Positions 6,403 through 12,726 of a DNA stretch of 12,726 bases are shown here, piece by piece (position 1 is the stretch's first letter; every line of letters begins with the position of its first letter). The position numbers and the translations under genes are program-made. The notes beneath the pieces were generated by a model that was not told the DNA's origin, ran no database searches, and saw only the letters and a program-made list of their open reading frames with translations. The stretch spans positions 1 to 12,726 of the forward strand of contig JAFOED010000084.1 in the NCBI GenBank assembly GCA_017380355.1, read 5' to 3'. This DNA comes from Ruminococcus sp. GTDB lineage: Bacteria; Bacillota; Clostridia; Oscillospirales; Acutalibacteraceae.

Positions 6403-7185
6403 ATGGACGAAAATAAGAATATCGACAGCCTTTTGTTGCCCGAAACCGAGGACGCAACAGTCGCTGACGAAGTAAAGGCTTTTTCTTACAAATTCGAGGC
6501 CTTTGAAGGTCCGCTTGATTTGCTTTTGAGCCTTATCACTAAAAATAAAATCGATATTTACGATATCTGTATCGAGGAACTGCTCAAACAGTATATGGAG
6601 CAGATTGATCTGATGAAAGAAGCTAATCTCGATATTGCTTCCGAGTTTTTAGAGATGGCTTCCCGTCTTGTGTACATTAAGTCTGTTATGCTTCTTCCGA
6701 AATACGAGGAAGAAGCAGAAGAGCTGAAAAAAGAACTCACAGGACAGCTTTTAGAGTATCAGGAGTGCCGAAAGGTTGCGAAGATGCTCACTCCGCTTGT
6801 GTCGTTTGACACATTCACTAAAGAGCCGTCGCCTGTCGAGTTTGACCTTACATATAACCGTATCCACAAACCTATCGACATCGCGAATGCGTATATCGGC
6901 GCAGTAGGTAGGGGTAAGCGCAGACTTCCTCCTCCTAGAGATGCGTTTGCGGGTATTGTATCTAAAAAAATCGTTTCTGTCAGTTCGCGTATCATCCACG
7001 TTATGAGAAAACTGTGGCGCGGACGCACTGTTACTTATAAAGAGCTTTTTACAGCGAGCAGAGAAAAAAGCGAGCTTGTTGCTACTTTCCTTGCTGTGCT
7101 TGAGCTTGTTAAAGGCAAGCGTGTCGTTATCGATGGTAACGGCGACGATGCCAGAGTTTCTATGATTGAGAGGGATAGTAAATGA
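6403..7185 (+). CDS. scpA: Segregation and condensation protein A (kleisin)
   Basis: Kleisin subunit of the bacterial SMC-ScpAB complex, which compacts and separates chromosomes. It bridges the two SMC heads and binds ScpB through its middle. The N-terminal signature FEGPLDLLLSLI lies at 34-45, and the helical segment MASRLVYIKSVMLLP at 85-99. A proline-containing linker, about 130-185, holds RRLPPP (173-178). The C-terminal winged helix (about 200-245, RKLWRGRTVTYKELF) binds the SMC cap. The total of 260 residues is normal. About 28 residues before the signature form a variable acidic leader. GAGGAGGG at 6389-6396, 6 bases before the ATG, supports this start. It overlaps scpB by 4 bases (ATGA), which implies translational coupling. 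Confidence 0.96.
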   Translation: MDENKNIDSLLLPETEDATVADEVKAFSYKFEAFEGPLDLLLSLITKNKIDIYDICIEELLKQYMEQIDLMKEANLDIASEFLEMASRLVYIKSVMLLPKYEEEAEELKKELTGQLLEYQECRKVAKMLTPLVSFDTFTKEPSPVEFDLTYNRIHKPIDIANAYIGAVGRGKRRLPPPRDAFAGIVSKKIVSVSSRIIHVMRKLWRGRTVTYKELFTASREKSELVATFLAVLELVKGKRVVIDGNGDDARVSMIERDSK

Positions 7186-7826
7186 CAAGAGAAGAATATA
7201 AAGCAGCCATTGAGGCAATACTTTTTGCGTCGGGTACTTCTGTCCCTTTGAGCAGATTGTCTCAGACTCTGACTATTACCGAGAAGGTTATAAAAGATTT
7301 GTGCACAGAGATTATTGACGAGTACGAAAACAGCGACCACGGTGTTACTGTAGTGCGACTTGACGACAGCTACCAGATGGTATCTAAAAAAGAGTACGCT
7401 CCGCAGATTCGCACCGCTATGGACTTAAGACGTAATGTTCCGCTGTCACAGGCGGCTATGGAAGTTCTGGCTGTTGTTGCATACAACCAGCCTGTCACAA
7501 AATCGTTTATCGAGCAGGTCAGAGGTGTTGATTGTTCTGGCGTTATCGGCTCTCTCACTACTAAAGACCTTATCGAAGAAAAAGGCAGACTTGAGCTTCC
7601 GGGCAGACCGCTTTTATACGGTACAACCGAGAACTTCTTAAGATGTTTTTCTATTTCGTCTATCGACGAGCTTCCGCCACTGCCACAGAAACAGGAAAAT
7701 CCTGACGAAAACGCACTCGAAGACGACGGCCAGCTTTCGATTTTTGACGACGAAAACGAGAATGAATCTGACGAAACTATCACCGCAACAGTTGGTGAGA
7801 TTATCGAGCAGGCTACCGCTGAGTAA
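7182..7826 (+). CDS. scpB: Segregation and condensation protein B
   Basis: Partner of ScpA in the SMC condensin. It dimerises and binds the middle of the kleisin. Two winged-helix domains are seen: the first, about 1-80, starts MTREEYKAAIEAILFAS. The second, about 85-160, contains AYNQPVTKSFIEQVRGVD (100-117) and ends with GRPLLYGTTENFLRCF (141-156). A low-complexity acidic tail (about 171-214, rich in E, D and N) follows. Such tails are usual but vary in length. The start ATG overlaps the scpA stop as ATGA. The 22-base gap to the next gene shows no terminator. Confidence 0.96.
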   Translation: MTREEYKAAIEAILFASGTSVPLSRLSQTLTITEKVIKDLCTEIIDEYENSDHGVTVVRLDDSYQMVSKKEYAPQIRTAMDLRRNVPLSQAAMEVLAVVAYNQPVTKSFIEQVRGVDCSGVIGSLTTKDLIEEKGRLELPGRPLLYGTTENFLRCFSISSIDELPPLPQKQENPDENALEDDGQLSIFDDENENESDETITATVGEIIEQATAE

Positions 7827-7848
7827 GCGGATTCTATGAGGTGAGCTT

Positions 7849-8490
7849 TTGATTGCTTTATATATTGCACTCGGGTTTTTGTTTGTGATTATGGCAGTTG
7901 TTACCCTTGTGTGCACAGTACGACTCAGGTTTTTTGCCACTTTCGATGACACTCTGATTGTTAAAATGAAAATACTTTTTTTAAACTTCGAGATAATTCC
8001 GACTGAAGACAGAGTGCAGGCATTTCTTGATAAGAGATCTGAAAAGAAAAAACAAAAACTTAAGAAAATACGAGAGGAAGAAAGAAAAGAGCGAGCTGGG
8101 GAGACTTTTTTTGACAAACTGGGTAACAGTGCGGGTGTTGACGGACTGATGGATATTCTCACAGAGATTTCTCAGTTTGTAGGCTCTACGGTTAAAGATC
8201 TTCTCGCAAAAGTTGTTATAAAAAAGTTTAACATCGACATTCTTCTGCGCGGTGACGATGCTGCTGACACAGCGATTAAATACGGAAAAGTGTGCGGTGT
8301 GTTTTACAGCGCGGTTTCACTTATTCTTAGTGCGTGTAAATGTCGCAACTATCACCTCAACTTAACACCTGATTTCGACGATTCAAAGGAAAGCGAAGTA
8401 AAGTGTGAAGCTCGTTTTTATATACGTTTAATCCACGTTCTGGCGTATGCAGTTAAGAATTACGAAACTATTTCCAGACTGGATGTATGA
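7849..8490 (+). CDS. DUF2953 membrane protein (YtfI-like)
   Basis: 213-residue protein anchored by one N-terminal membrane segment (about 2-23). A highly charged, probably coiled stretch follows at 62-84 (EKKKQKLKKIREEERKER). The C-terminal half fits DUF2953: a conserved block around RGDDAADTAIKYG (134-146) and a PDFDDSKESEVKCEARFY block (174-191). Its molecular role is unknown. In Bacillus subtilis the DUF2953 gene ytfI sits directly before ytfJ, the same pair seen here, which strengthens the call. The start is TTG, placed by GAGGTGAG at 7838-7845. No other start nearby has a comparable site. It follows scpB by 22 bases and is probably in the same transcript. Confidence 0.85.
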   Translation: MIALYIALGFLFVIMAVVTLVCTVRLRFFATFDDTLIVKMKILFLNFEIIPTEDRVQAFLDKRSEKKKQKLKKIREEERKERAGETFFDKLGNSAGVDGLMDILTEISQFVGSTVKDLLAKVVIKKFNIDILLRGDDAADTAIKYGKVCGVFYSAVSLILSACKCRNYHLNLTPDFDDSKESEVKCEARFYIRLIHVLAYAVKNYETISRLDV

Positions 8491-8530
8491 TATTTAGTAA
8501 ACTATTCATTTTTTATAAAGGAGAATTTGT

Positions 8531-8950
8531 ATGAGCGACCATCCAATCAATTCTTTAATGGACACTACTATGAAAAAAATCAAGGAGATGACTGACGTCA
8601 ACACCATTATCGGTGACCCTATTACTACTCCTGACGGCACAACTATCATCCCTGTATCAAAGGTAACATACGGCTTTGCATCAGGTGGCTCTGATTTACC
8701 GACAAAACGCGACAACAAGGACTGTTTCGGTGGTGGTAGCGGTGCAGGCGTAACTATTACTCCTGTAGCTTTCCTTTCTGTTCACAACGGCTTTGTTAAG
8801 CTCATTCCTATCGAGAAGCACGACGGTGCAGTGGACAGAATCGTTGATATGATTCCTGGTGTTTTAAACAAGGTTTCTGAGTATATCGACGGCAGAAAGA
8901 AGAACGATGTTGACGCATCAGATTTAGACAAGGATATCGACGAATTTTAA
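8531..8950 (+). CDS. ytfJ: GerW family sporulation protein (YtfJ)
   Basis: 139-residue protein of the GerW/YtfJ family. In Bacillus it is linked to spores and germination, but the biochemical function is not settled and homologues also occur in non-spore formers. Family landmarks are all present: HPINSLMDTTMKKIKEM (4-20), VNTIIGDPITTPDG (23-36), PVSKVTYGFASGGSD (41-55) and the glycine-rich FGGGSGAGVTITPVAFL (66-82). The C-terminal tail is charged and variable. AAAGGAG at 8517-8523, 7 bases before the ATG, defines the start. It lies 40 bases after the DUF2953 gene with no terminator between, matching the ytfI-ytfJ pairing. Codon use is more regular than that of its upstream neighbour, which may mean higher expression. 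Confidence 0.93.
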   Translation: MSDHPINSLMDTTMKKIKEMTDVNTIIGDPITTPDGTTIIPVSKVTYGFASGGSDLPTKRDNKDCFGGGSGAGVTITPVAFLSVHNGFVKLIPIEKHDGAVDRIVDMIPGVLNKVSEYIDGRKKNDVDASDLDKDIDEF

Positions 8951-8960
8951 TCTTTAAAGT

Positions 8961-8974
8961 GCGTTCTTAAACGC
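8961..8974 (+). repeat. Short hairpin after ytfJ
   Basis: GCGTT (8961-8965), CTTA loop, AACGC (8970-8974). The stem has only 5 bp, and the following CCTTGCTTTTC is a poor T run. It could weaken transcription into the next gene but is not a convincing terminator. Confidence 0.3.
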
Positions 8975-8990
8975 CCTTGCTTTTCATATA

Positions 8991-9006
8991 CATCATAACG
9001 GTGATG
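8991..9006 (+). promoter_or_regulatory. Hairpin holding the ribosome binding site of the second carboxypeptidase
   Basis: CATCAT (8991-8996) pairs with GTGATG (9001-9006) around AACG, giving 6 bp with one U-G pair. GGTGAT (9000-9005), the only Shine-Dalgarno-like match before the ATG at 9009, lies in its right arm. The start may therefore be partly masked in the mRNA. The stem is weak, so this is tentative. Confidence 0.4.
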
Positions 9007-9008
9007 TT

Positions 9009-10121
9009 ATGAAGCGGGTGCTTGCGATACTTGTTGCTTTTTTGATTTTTATTTTTACTTTTAATACTACAGCCTGTGCAAAAGAGCTTACTGCGTCGGC
9101 ACAGGCTTATGTGCTTTATTGTGTGGAAAACGAAACGGTCGTGCTGTCACAAAACGCAGACGTTAAAATGAAACCTGCGTCTACCACTAAGGTTATGACA
9201 ACTCTCTTGGCTTTGGAAGAAGTGAAGAAAAACGACCGCAGAGTGCAGTTTAATAAAGAGATGATAGCTGAGGGTAGCTCGATGTATCTAAAAGCAGGCG
9301 ACACTGTGCACTTAAGCGATTTAGCGAAAGGTATGATGATGGCGTCGGGCAACGATGCTGCAAATGCTGTGGCTCTAACTCTTTGCGACAGTATTCCTGA
9401 TTTTGCGAAGCTGATGAATAAAAAAGCTGATAAAATCGGAATGGAGAATACTAACTTTGTCACACCGTCGGGGCTTGATGACGACAACCACTACACGACG
9501 GCACTCGATATGGCGCACCTTTTTGCGTATGCTCTTCAAAACGAAGACTTCGCAGAGATTACTAAGAGCAAGTCGCTTGACGTTAATTTTCTCTCGCCTC
9601 AGAAGACGGTTACATATCAGAATCACAACAGACTTTTAAGCCTGTATCCACACTGCATCGGCGGTAAAACAGGATTTACGAAAAGTGCTGGCAGATGCTT
9701 AGTCAGTGGTGCGAAAAAAGACGGAGTAACTTTAGTTTGCGTCACGTTTAACGCTCCCGACGACTGGAACGACCACATTAAAATGTACGACTATGGTTTT
9801 AATAAACTCTCTGCAATTGATACTGAAAACGACGACACTTTCCAGATAGACGTTGTCGGTGGAGAGAAGGACTTTGTGACGCTTTACTGTGATGACACAG
9901 CAGGTGCTGTGGTGAGTAGCGAGTACGCTGATGATGTGAAGAAAACGGTGCTTACACCGTCGTTTTTGTACGCTCCTGTCAGTAGCGGAGATTTCGTCGG
10001 AGTGGTCAGATACACGCTTGATGATAAGGTGCTCGTGTCACATCCGCTGTACGCTCAGAACAACATTGATATAAAGAAGAAAAAATCGTTTTTCACTTTT
10101 TTAAATGGAATATTTAGTTAG
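9009..10121 (+). CDS. Secreted D-alanyl-D-alanine carboxypeptidase, DacB/DacF type (S11 family)
   Basis: Second penicillin-binding DD-carboxypeptidase in the window, 370 residues. Catalytic motifs are S58-T-T-K61, S113-G-N115 and K220-T-G222. The signal peptide (MKRVLAILVAFLIFIFTFNT) has an A-C-A24 cleavage motif. A beta-rich C-terminal domain (about 270-355) is followed by a basic and aromatic tail, KKKKSFFTFLNGIFS, possibly for membrane contact. It trims peptidoglycan stem peptides outside the membrane. In B. subtilis the carboxypeptidase at this place, between scpB and rluB, is DacB, which acts on the spore cortex. That parallel is positional only. The ribosome binding site is weak (GGTGAT, 9000-9005) and sits in a small hairpin. 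Its SGN motif differs from the SAN of the paralogue at 583-1722, and the two are clearly diverged. Confidence 0.92.
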   Translation: MKRVLAILVAFLIFIFTFNTTACAKELTASAQAYVLYCVENETVVLSQNADVKMKPASTTKVMTTLLALEEVKKNDRRVQFNKEMIAEGSSMYLKAGDTVHLSDLAKGMMMASGNDAANAVALTLCDSIPDFAKLMNKKADKIGMENTNFVTPSGLDDDNHYTTALDMAHLFAYALQNEDFAEITKSKSLDVNFLSPQKTVTYQNHNRLLSLYPHCIGGKTGFTKSAGRCLVSGAKKDGVTLVCVTFNAPDDWNDHIKMYDYGFNKLSAIDTENDDTFQIDVVGGEKDFVTLYCDDTAGAVVSSEYADDVKKTVLTPSFLYAPVSSGDFVGVVRYTLDDKVLVSHPLYAQNNIDIKKKKSFFTFLNGIFS

Positions 10122-10136
10122 TCTTTTTATAAAGAC
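10121..10136 (+). repeat. Hairpin directly before the rluB ribosome binding site
   Basis: GTCTTT (10121-10126), TTAT loop, AAAGAC (10131-10136): a perfect 6-bp stem. It starts on the last base of the carboxypeptidase stop codon and ends just before GGAGGA (10137-10142). No T run follows. It leaves the ribosome binding site exposed. Confidence 0.45.
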
Positions 10137-10145
10137 GGAGGATAT

Positions 10146-10895
10146 ATGAAAAAAGAACTCGTAAGATTACAGAAAATGCTTGCTGACTGCGGTGTTGCAT
10201 CTCGTAGAAAAAGCGAAGAGCTTATCCGCAACGGTCAGGTTAAAGTCAACGGCAGAGTAGCAGAAATCGGTGACAAAGTAGACCCATACAGCGACAAGGT
10301 TTACGTTAGAGGTAAGCGTGTCACCGCAGCCGCAAAGCCGAAGCACCGCTATATTATGCTCAACAAACCTCGCGGTTACGTCACCACTATGAGCGACGAG
10401 CGTGGCAGAAAATGTATCGCAGAGCTTATCGAAGATATCGAAGAGAGAGTTTATCCTATCGGTCGACTTGATAAAGACTCCGAGGGTATGCTCTTACTTA
10501 CTAACGACGGTGAATTTGCGAACCACATTATGCACCCGAAAAAGCATATAAATAAAGTCTACAGAGTAACTGTCAGACCTTCTATCAACGAAGAACAGGT
10601 AGAAAAGCTCCAGACAGGTATTGTGCTCGACGGCAGAAAAACTGCTCCTGCACAGGTGCGTGTCGTAACAAAACAAGAGGGTAGAGTTGTGCTTGAAATT
10701 GTACTTCGAGAGGGTAGAAACCGACAGATAAGACGTATGTGCGAGGCTGTGGGTTTAGAAGTAGCGAGACTTAAGCGTACAGCTGTCGGCACAGTAAAAC
10801 TCGGTGGACTCAAACAGGGTATGTACAGAGATTTGTCAGCTGATGAAGTGAAGCGTTTGTCACACGACCCAAACCCTAACAAAAATGGAAGATAA
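10146..10895 (+). CDS. rluB: 23S rRNA pseudouridine synthase, RluB/RsuA family
   Basis: Isomerises uridine to pseudouridine in rRNA. By family and gene order it is RluB-like, whose target is the 23S rRNA helix 80 region (position 2605, E. coli numbering). An N-terminal S4 RNA-binding domain (about 6-60, VRLQKMLADCGVASRRKSE) precedes the catalytic domain. That domain holds GRLDKDSEG (106-114), with catalytic D109, and the conserved EGRNRQIRRM (189-198). The 249 residues are normal for the family. GGAGGA at 10137-10142 is closer to the ATG than usual but strong. The position after a dacB-like gene matches Bacillus (ypuL) and many clostridia. RsuA/RluE-type 16S or 23S specificity cannot be fully excluded. 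Confidence 0.93.
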   Translation: MKKELVRLQKMLADCGVASRRKSEELIRNGQVKVNGRVAEIGDKVDPYSDKVYVRGKRVTAAAKPKHRYIMLNKPRGYVTTMSDERGRKCIAELIEDIEERVYPIGRLDKDSEGMLLLTNDGEFANHIMHPKKHINKVYRVTVRPSINEEQVEKLQTGIVLDGRKTAPAQVRVVTKQEGRVVLEIVLREGRNRQIRRMCEAVGLEVARLKRTAVGTVKLGGLKQGMYRDLSADEVKRLSHDPNPNKNGR

Positions 10896-10906
10896 CGGAG
10901 AATACT

Positions 10907-11275
10907 ATGCTTACTGTTACTATAAAAGAGGACAAGAGTATTTTAGAAAAATGCGGTTGTGACGATTGCTTGGTGCTGATGGGTGTCGAAGACGGATTGG
11001 AGAAAGGCTACGTTGCGTTTAAGCAAAACGGCTACGTTATCGACATCGTTGGTTTCGAGGTTTATTACAGCACAAAAGAGCTCAGTGGCGAGAGTTTTGT
11101 CATTGCTGATACGCTTATTAAGAGCCTTGCTTCATACGCGCTGAATCATAGCTGTTATTATATCGAAAGTTCTAAAAAAGAATTATACGATATACTCAGC
11201 CGATTTACATTCACAGAAAATAATGATAAACTGACTTCTAACCTTTCAAAGATATTAAAAGTGTGCGAAAATTAA
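10907..11275 (+). CDS. Small hypothetical protein, possibly a degenerate GNAT-like acetyltransferase
   Basis: 122-residue cytosolic protein with no signal peptide. Paired strands around GYVAFKQNGYVIDIVGFEV (34-52) are followed by a helix (ESFVIADTLIKSLASYAL, 62-79), a strand (CYYIES) and a terminal ELYDILSRFTFTEN (92-105). This order resembles the second half of a GNAT acetyltransferase, but the R/Q-x-x-G-x-G/A acetyl-CoA loop is missing. A cysteine cluster, C16-x-C18-x-x-C21, could bind a metal, with C120 near the end. The start has CGGAG at 10896-10900, 11 bases after rluB, so it is probably the last gene of the cluster. Its stop codon lies in the loop of the terminator. The GNAT assignment is weak. 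That the gene is real is much more likely. Confidence 0.75.
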   Translation: MLTVTIKEDKSILEKCGCDDCLVLMGVEDGLEKGYVAFKQNGYVIDIVGFEVYYSTKELSGESFVIADTLIKSLASYALNHSCYYIESSKKELYDILSRFTFTENNDKLTSNLSKILKVCEN

Positions 11276-11294
11276 TTTTTTGCGCACTTTTTTT
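11257..11294 (+). terminator. Terminator ending the M50-to-rluB cluster, overlapping the last gene
   Basis: AAAAGTGTGCGAAAA (11257-11271) pairs with TTTTTGCGCACTTTT (11277-11291) over 15 bp with two G-U wobbles. A T run continues to 11294. The TAA stop of the preceding gene (11273-11275) is in the loop, so the last codons form the left arm. Confidence 0.9.
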
Positions 11295-11295
11295 C

Positions 11296-11324
11296 TTGTA
11301 TTTTTTTGACATTTGAGATATACT
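11296..11324 (+). promoter_or_regulatory. Promoter of the carboxyltransferase gene
   Basis: TTGTAT (11296-11301), 17 bases, then TATACT (11319-11324). A consensus TTGACA lies at 11306-11311, but its only -10 partner, TATAGT at 11326-11331, is 14 bases away, shorter than usual. ACTATATAGT (11322-11331) is a perfect 10-bp palindrome over the -10 and start region and could be an operator. The leader is about 45 bases and ends with AGGAGGA at 11364-11370. Confidence 0.65.
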
Positions 11325-11376
11325 ATATAGTGACGAAAACTAAGCGTAAATTAATATATATTTAGGAGGAAATGAA

Positions 11377-12687
11377 ATGAGTTTTTCAAGTGCTTCTCAG
11401 CTTAGAGAAGAGCTCAACAAGACTTCTGCTATCGAGATACTTTCTAAGTTTTTTGATGACGGCAGTTTTTGTGAGACAGACGCATTGCTTAAGTCCGAAG
11501 GCTCTTTTGCAGAGGCTGTAACAGGCTACGGTACCGTAATGGGTATGCCTGTTTACGCATTTGCACAGAACAGCGACGTAGCAAATGGTGCGATGAGTAA
11601 AGCCCAGGCTAAGAAAATCGCTCGTCTTTATGATTTAGCGAAGATGACAGGTGCTCCTGTTGTTGGTTTTTACGATAGTTTAGGCGGCAGACTCGAACAG
11701 AAAAATGATCTTTTGGCAGCATACGGCGAGATTTTAGGTAAAGCATCTGCATTAAGCGGTGTTGTACCACAGGTTTCTGTTGTTTTAGGTACTTGTCTTG
11801 GCACATCTGCTTTAACAGCTGTAAGCGCTGACTTTGTTATTATGTCAAACGACGCTGAGCTTGCTATCGACGTTGCTGGTGATTGCTCAAGCGCTGAGCA
11901 TAACGCAAAACACGGTGTAGCTTCTATTCTGTGCGATGATAAAGATACATGTATCGAAAAAGCTAAAGAGCTTATCACATATTTCCCATCAAACAACCTT
12001 GAGGTCGCACCTATCGATGATGAGGTACAGCCTGACTTTGACGAAGAGTGCGTAGTATGCTCTATCGCTGACGCTGACTCTTTCGTTGATATCGACGAAA
12101 AATGTGGTGAAGGCGCTTGTGTAGCGTTTGGTCGCGTTAAAGGTGAGGTTGTCGGCTTTGTTGAGACATGGGGCGAGCTGGTTGACTGTAAAGCTGCTCG
12201 TAAGGTTGCTAAATTCGTTCGTTTCTGTGACGCTTTCTCTATCCCTGTTGTCACAGTTGTTGACGCTAAAGGCTTCAAGTCTTTAAAGAGTGCTGCCGTT
12301 GTTACTTCTGCTTACGCTGAAGCTACTACTGCTAAGATTGCAGTTTTAAGCGGTAACGCTGTTGGTGCTGTTTATGTAGCACTCGCAGGCGAAGCTTCAG
12401 GTTCAGATATGAGATTTGCACTCGATGGCGCTGTTGTTTCTCCTGTTAACCCTAAGGCTCTTGCGTTCATTATGGACGAAGAAGGTATGAACGTACCTGT
12501 TGCACGACAGGACAAGGCTGCTGAAGCTTTTGCACAGCGTGAGTTAAACGCAGTAAATGCTGCTTGTAACGGTTACGTTGACGATGTAATCGAGAAGTCA
12601 CAGCTTAGAGCTAAGGTTTCACAGGCACTCACTATGCTTTCTTCAAAGCGCGTTGAAACTTTACCTAAAAAGCACTCAACTATTTAA
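11377..12687 (+). CDS. Carboxyltransferase subunit, divergent (acyl-CoA carboxylase / Na+-pumping decarboxylase type)
   Basis: Biotin-dependent carboxyltransferase of the MmdA/PccB family, with two crotonase-like halves. These enzymes move CO2 between an acyl-CoA and biotin, in carboxylases or in sodium-pumping decarboxylases. Family blocks seen are FDDGSFCETDALL (26-38), TGYGTVMGMPVYAFAQN (49-65), SGVVPQVSVVLG (127-138), VVTVVDAKGF (291-300), AYAEATTAKIAV (312-323) and the C-terminal GYVDDVIEKSQLR...KKHSTI. At 436 residues it is shorter than the usual 500-520. The N-terminal leader is brief, and the loop after VDAKGF lacks the usual G-x-x-Q-E segment. The SGGAR loop reads SLGGR (101-105), and the usual G-x-C-A-G-G reads GTCLGT (138-143). 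AGGAGGA at 11364-11370 sets the start. Regular codon use suggests high expression. The substrate is unresolved. Confidence 0.85.
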   Translation: MSFSSASQLREELNKTSAIEILSKFFDDGSFCETDALLKSEGSFAEAVTGYGTVMGMPVYAFAQNSDVANGAMSKAQAKKIARLYDLAKMTGAPVVGFYDSLGGRLEQKNDLLAAYGEILGKASALSGVVPQVSVVLGTCLGTSALTAVSADFVIMSNDAELAIDVAGDCSSAEHNAKHGVASILCDDKDTCIEKAKELITYFPSNNLEVAPIDDEVQPDFDEECVVCSIADADSFVDIDEKCGEGACVAFGRVKGEVVGFVETWGELVDCKAARKVAKFVRFCDAFSIPVVTVVDAKGFKSLKSAAVVTSAYAEATTAKIAVLSGNAVGAVYVALAGEASGSDMRFALDGAVVSPVNPKALAFIMDEEGMNVPVARQDKAAEAFAQRELNAVNAACNGYVDDVIEKSQLRAKVSQALTMLSSKRVETLPKKHSTI

Positions 12688-12710
12688 GAAATAATCACAT
12701 TCACATATAC

Positions 12711-12718
12711 GAAAGGGA
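12711..12718 (+). promoter_or_regulatory. Probable ribosome binding site of a gene beyond the window
   Basis: GAAAGGGA at 12711-12718 resembles a Shine-Dalgarno sequence, with no terminator between it and the carboxyltransferase stop. A further gene of the same operon probably starts at or just past the window end. In related clusters this would be a decarboxylase gamma (OadG-like) or biotin-carrier gene, which is an inference. Confidence 0.45.
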
Positions 12719-12726
12719 ATTTGTTA

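Noticed and set aside
6751..7218. 155-residue minus-strand open frame over scpA
   Set aside because: It is antisense to a well-supported scpA, with no signal, motif or plausible start.
7370..8162. Two long minus-strand open frames across scpB and the DUF2953 gene
   Set aside because: Both are Ser- or Arg-rich antisense translations of confident genes. No ribosome binding site or family motif was seen.
8961..8985. Intrinsic terminator between ytfJ and the carboxypeptidase gene
   Set aside because: The stem is only 5 bp and the T run is broken (CCTTGCTTTTC). It is kept only as a weak hairpin.
11670..12278. 202-residue open frame on the minus strand inside the carboxyltransferase gene
   Set aside because: It is low-complexity (Ser, Thr, Ala), has no domain, and is the mirror of a gene with strong codon bias. 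It is a shadow frame.
1..12726. Mobile element, CRISPR array, phage or toxin-antitoxin module
   Set aside because: No transposase, integrase, spaced direct repeats, terminal repeats or small toxin-antitoxin pair was seen. The genes are core functions in a familiar order.

Overview
The window looks like ordinary chromosome of a low- to moderate-GC Firmicute of class Clostridia, most likely a Ruminococcus/Oscillospiraceae relative. The grounds are strong AGGAGG-type ribosome binding sites, sigma-A promoters with 17-bp spacers, TTG starts, a secreted protein ending in a type I dockerin, a four-cysteine L28 protein, and a gene order (M50 protease, scpA, scpB, DUF2953, gerW/ytfJ, dacB-like, rluB) typical of clostridia and bacilli. 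The genus is an inference. No rRNA, tRNA, CRISPR array, insertion sequence or prophage gene was seen.

Layout. 1-582: ispF (isoprenoid synthesis), then a terminator. 583-1722: a secreted DD-carboxypeptidase whose ribosome binding site lies inside that terminator hairpin. 1723-3770: a strong promoter, pgi (glycolysis), a small uncharacterised P-loop NTPase in the same operon, and a strong terminator. 3771-5261: a single-gene unit for a secreted dockerin protein with no recognised catalytic domain. 5262-5585: rpmB (ribosomal protein L28) on the minus strand, ending in terminators between it and the dockerin gene. 5586-10895 and onward to 11275: a rightward cluster divergent from rpmB: M50 membrane metalloprotease, scpA and scpB (kleisin and partner of SMC), a DUF2953 membrane protein, GerW-family YtfJ, a second DD-carboxypeptidase, rluB, and a small GNAT-like protein whose end is built into a terminator. 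11296-12726: its own promoter and a divergent biotin-dependent carboxyltransferase, with a Shine-Dalgarno-like sequence for another gene at the right edge.

How they work together. The long central cluster joins chromosome segregation (ScpAB), envelope or spore functions (M50, DUF2953, GerW, DacB-like) and ribosome maturation (RluB). In Bacillus subtilis the matching region also holds spmA and spmB, which are absent here. The pgi unit and the carboxyltransferase show regular codon use of the kind seen in highly expressed genes. I found no clearly new multi-gene system. The parts most worth a second look are the P-loop protein tied to pgi, the carboxyltransferase with altered active-site loops, the dockerin protein of unknown function, and the translation start sites placed inside RNA hairpins.
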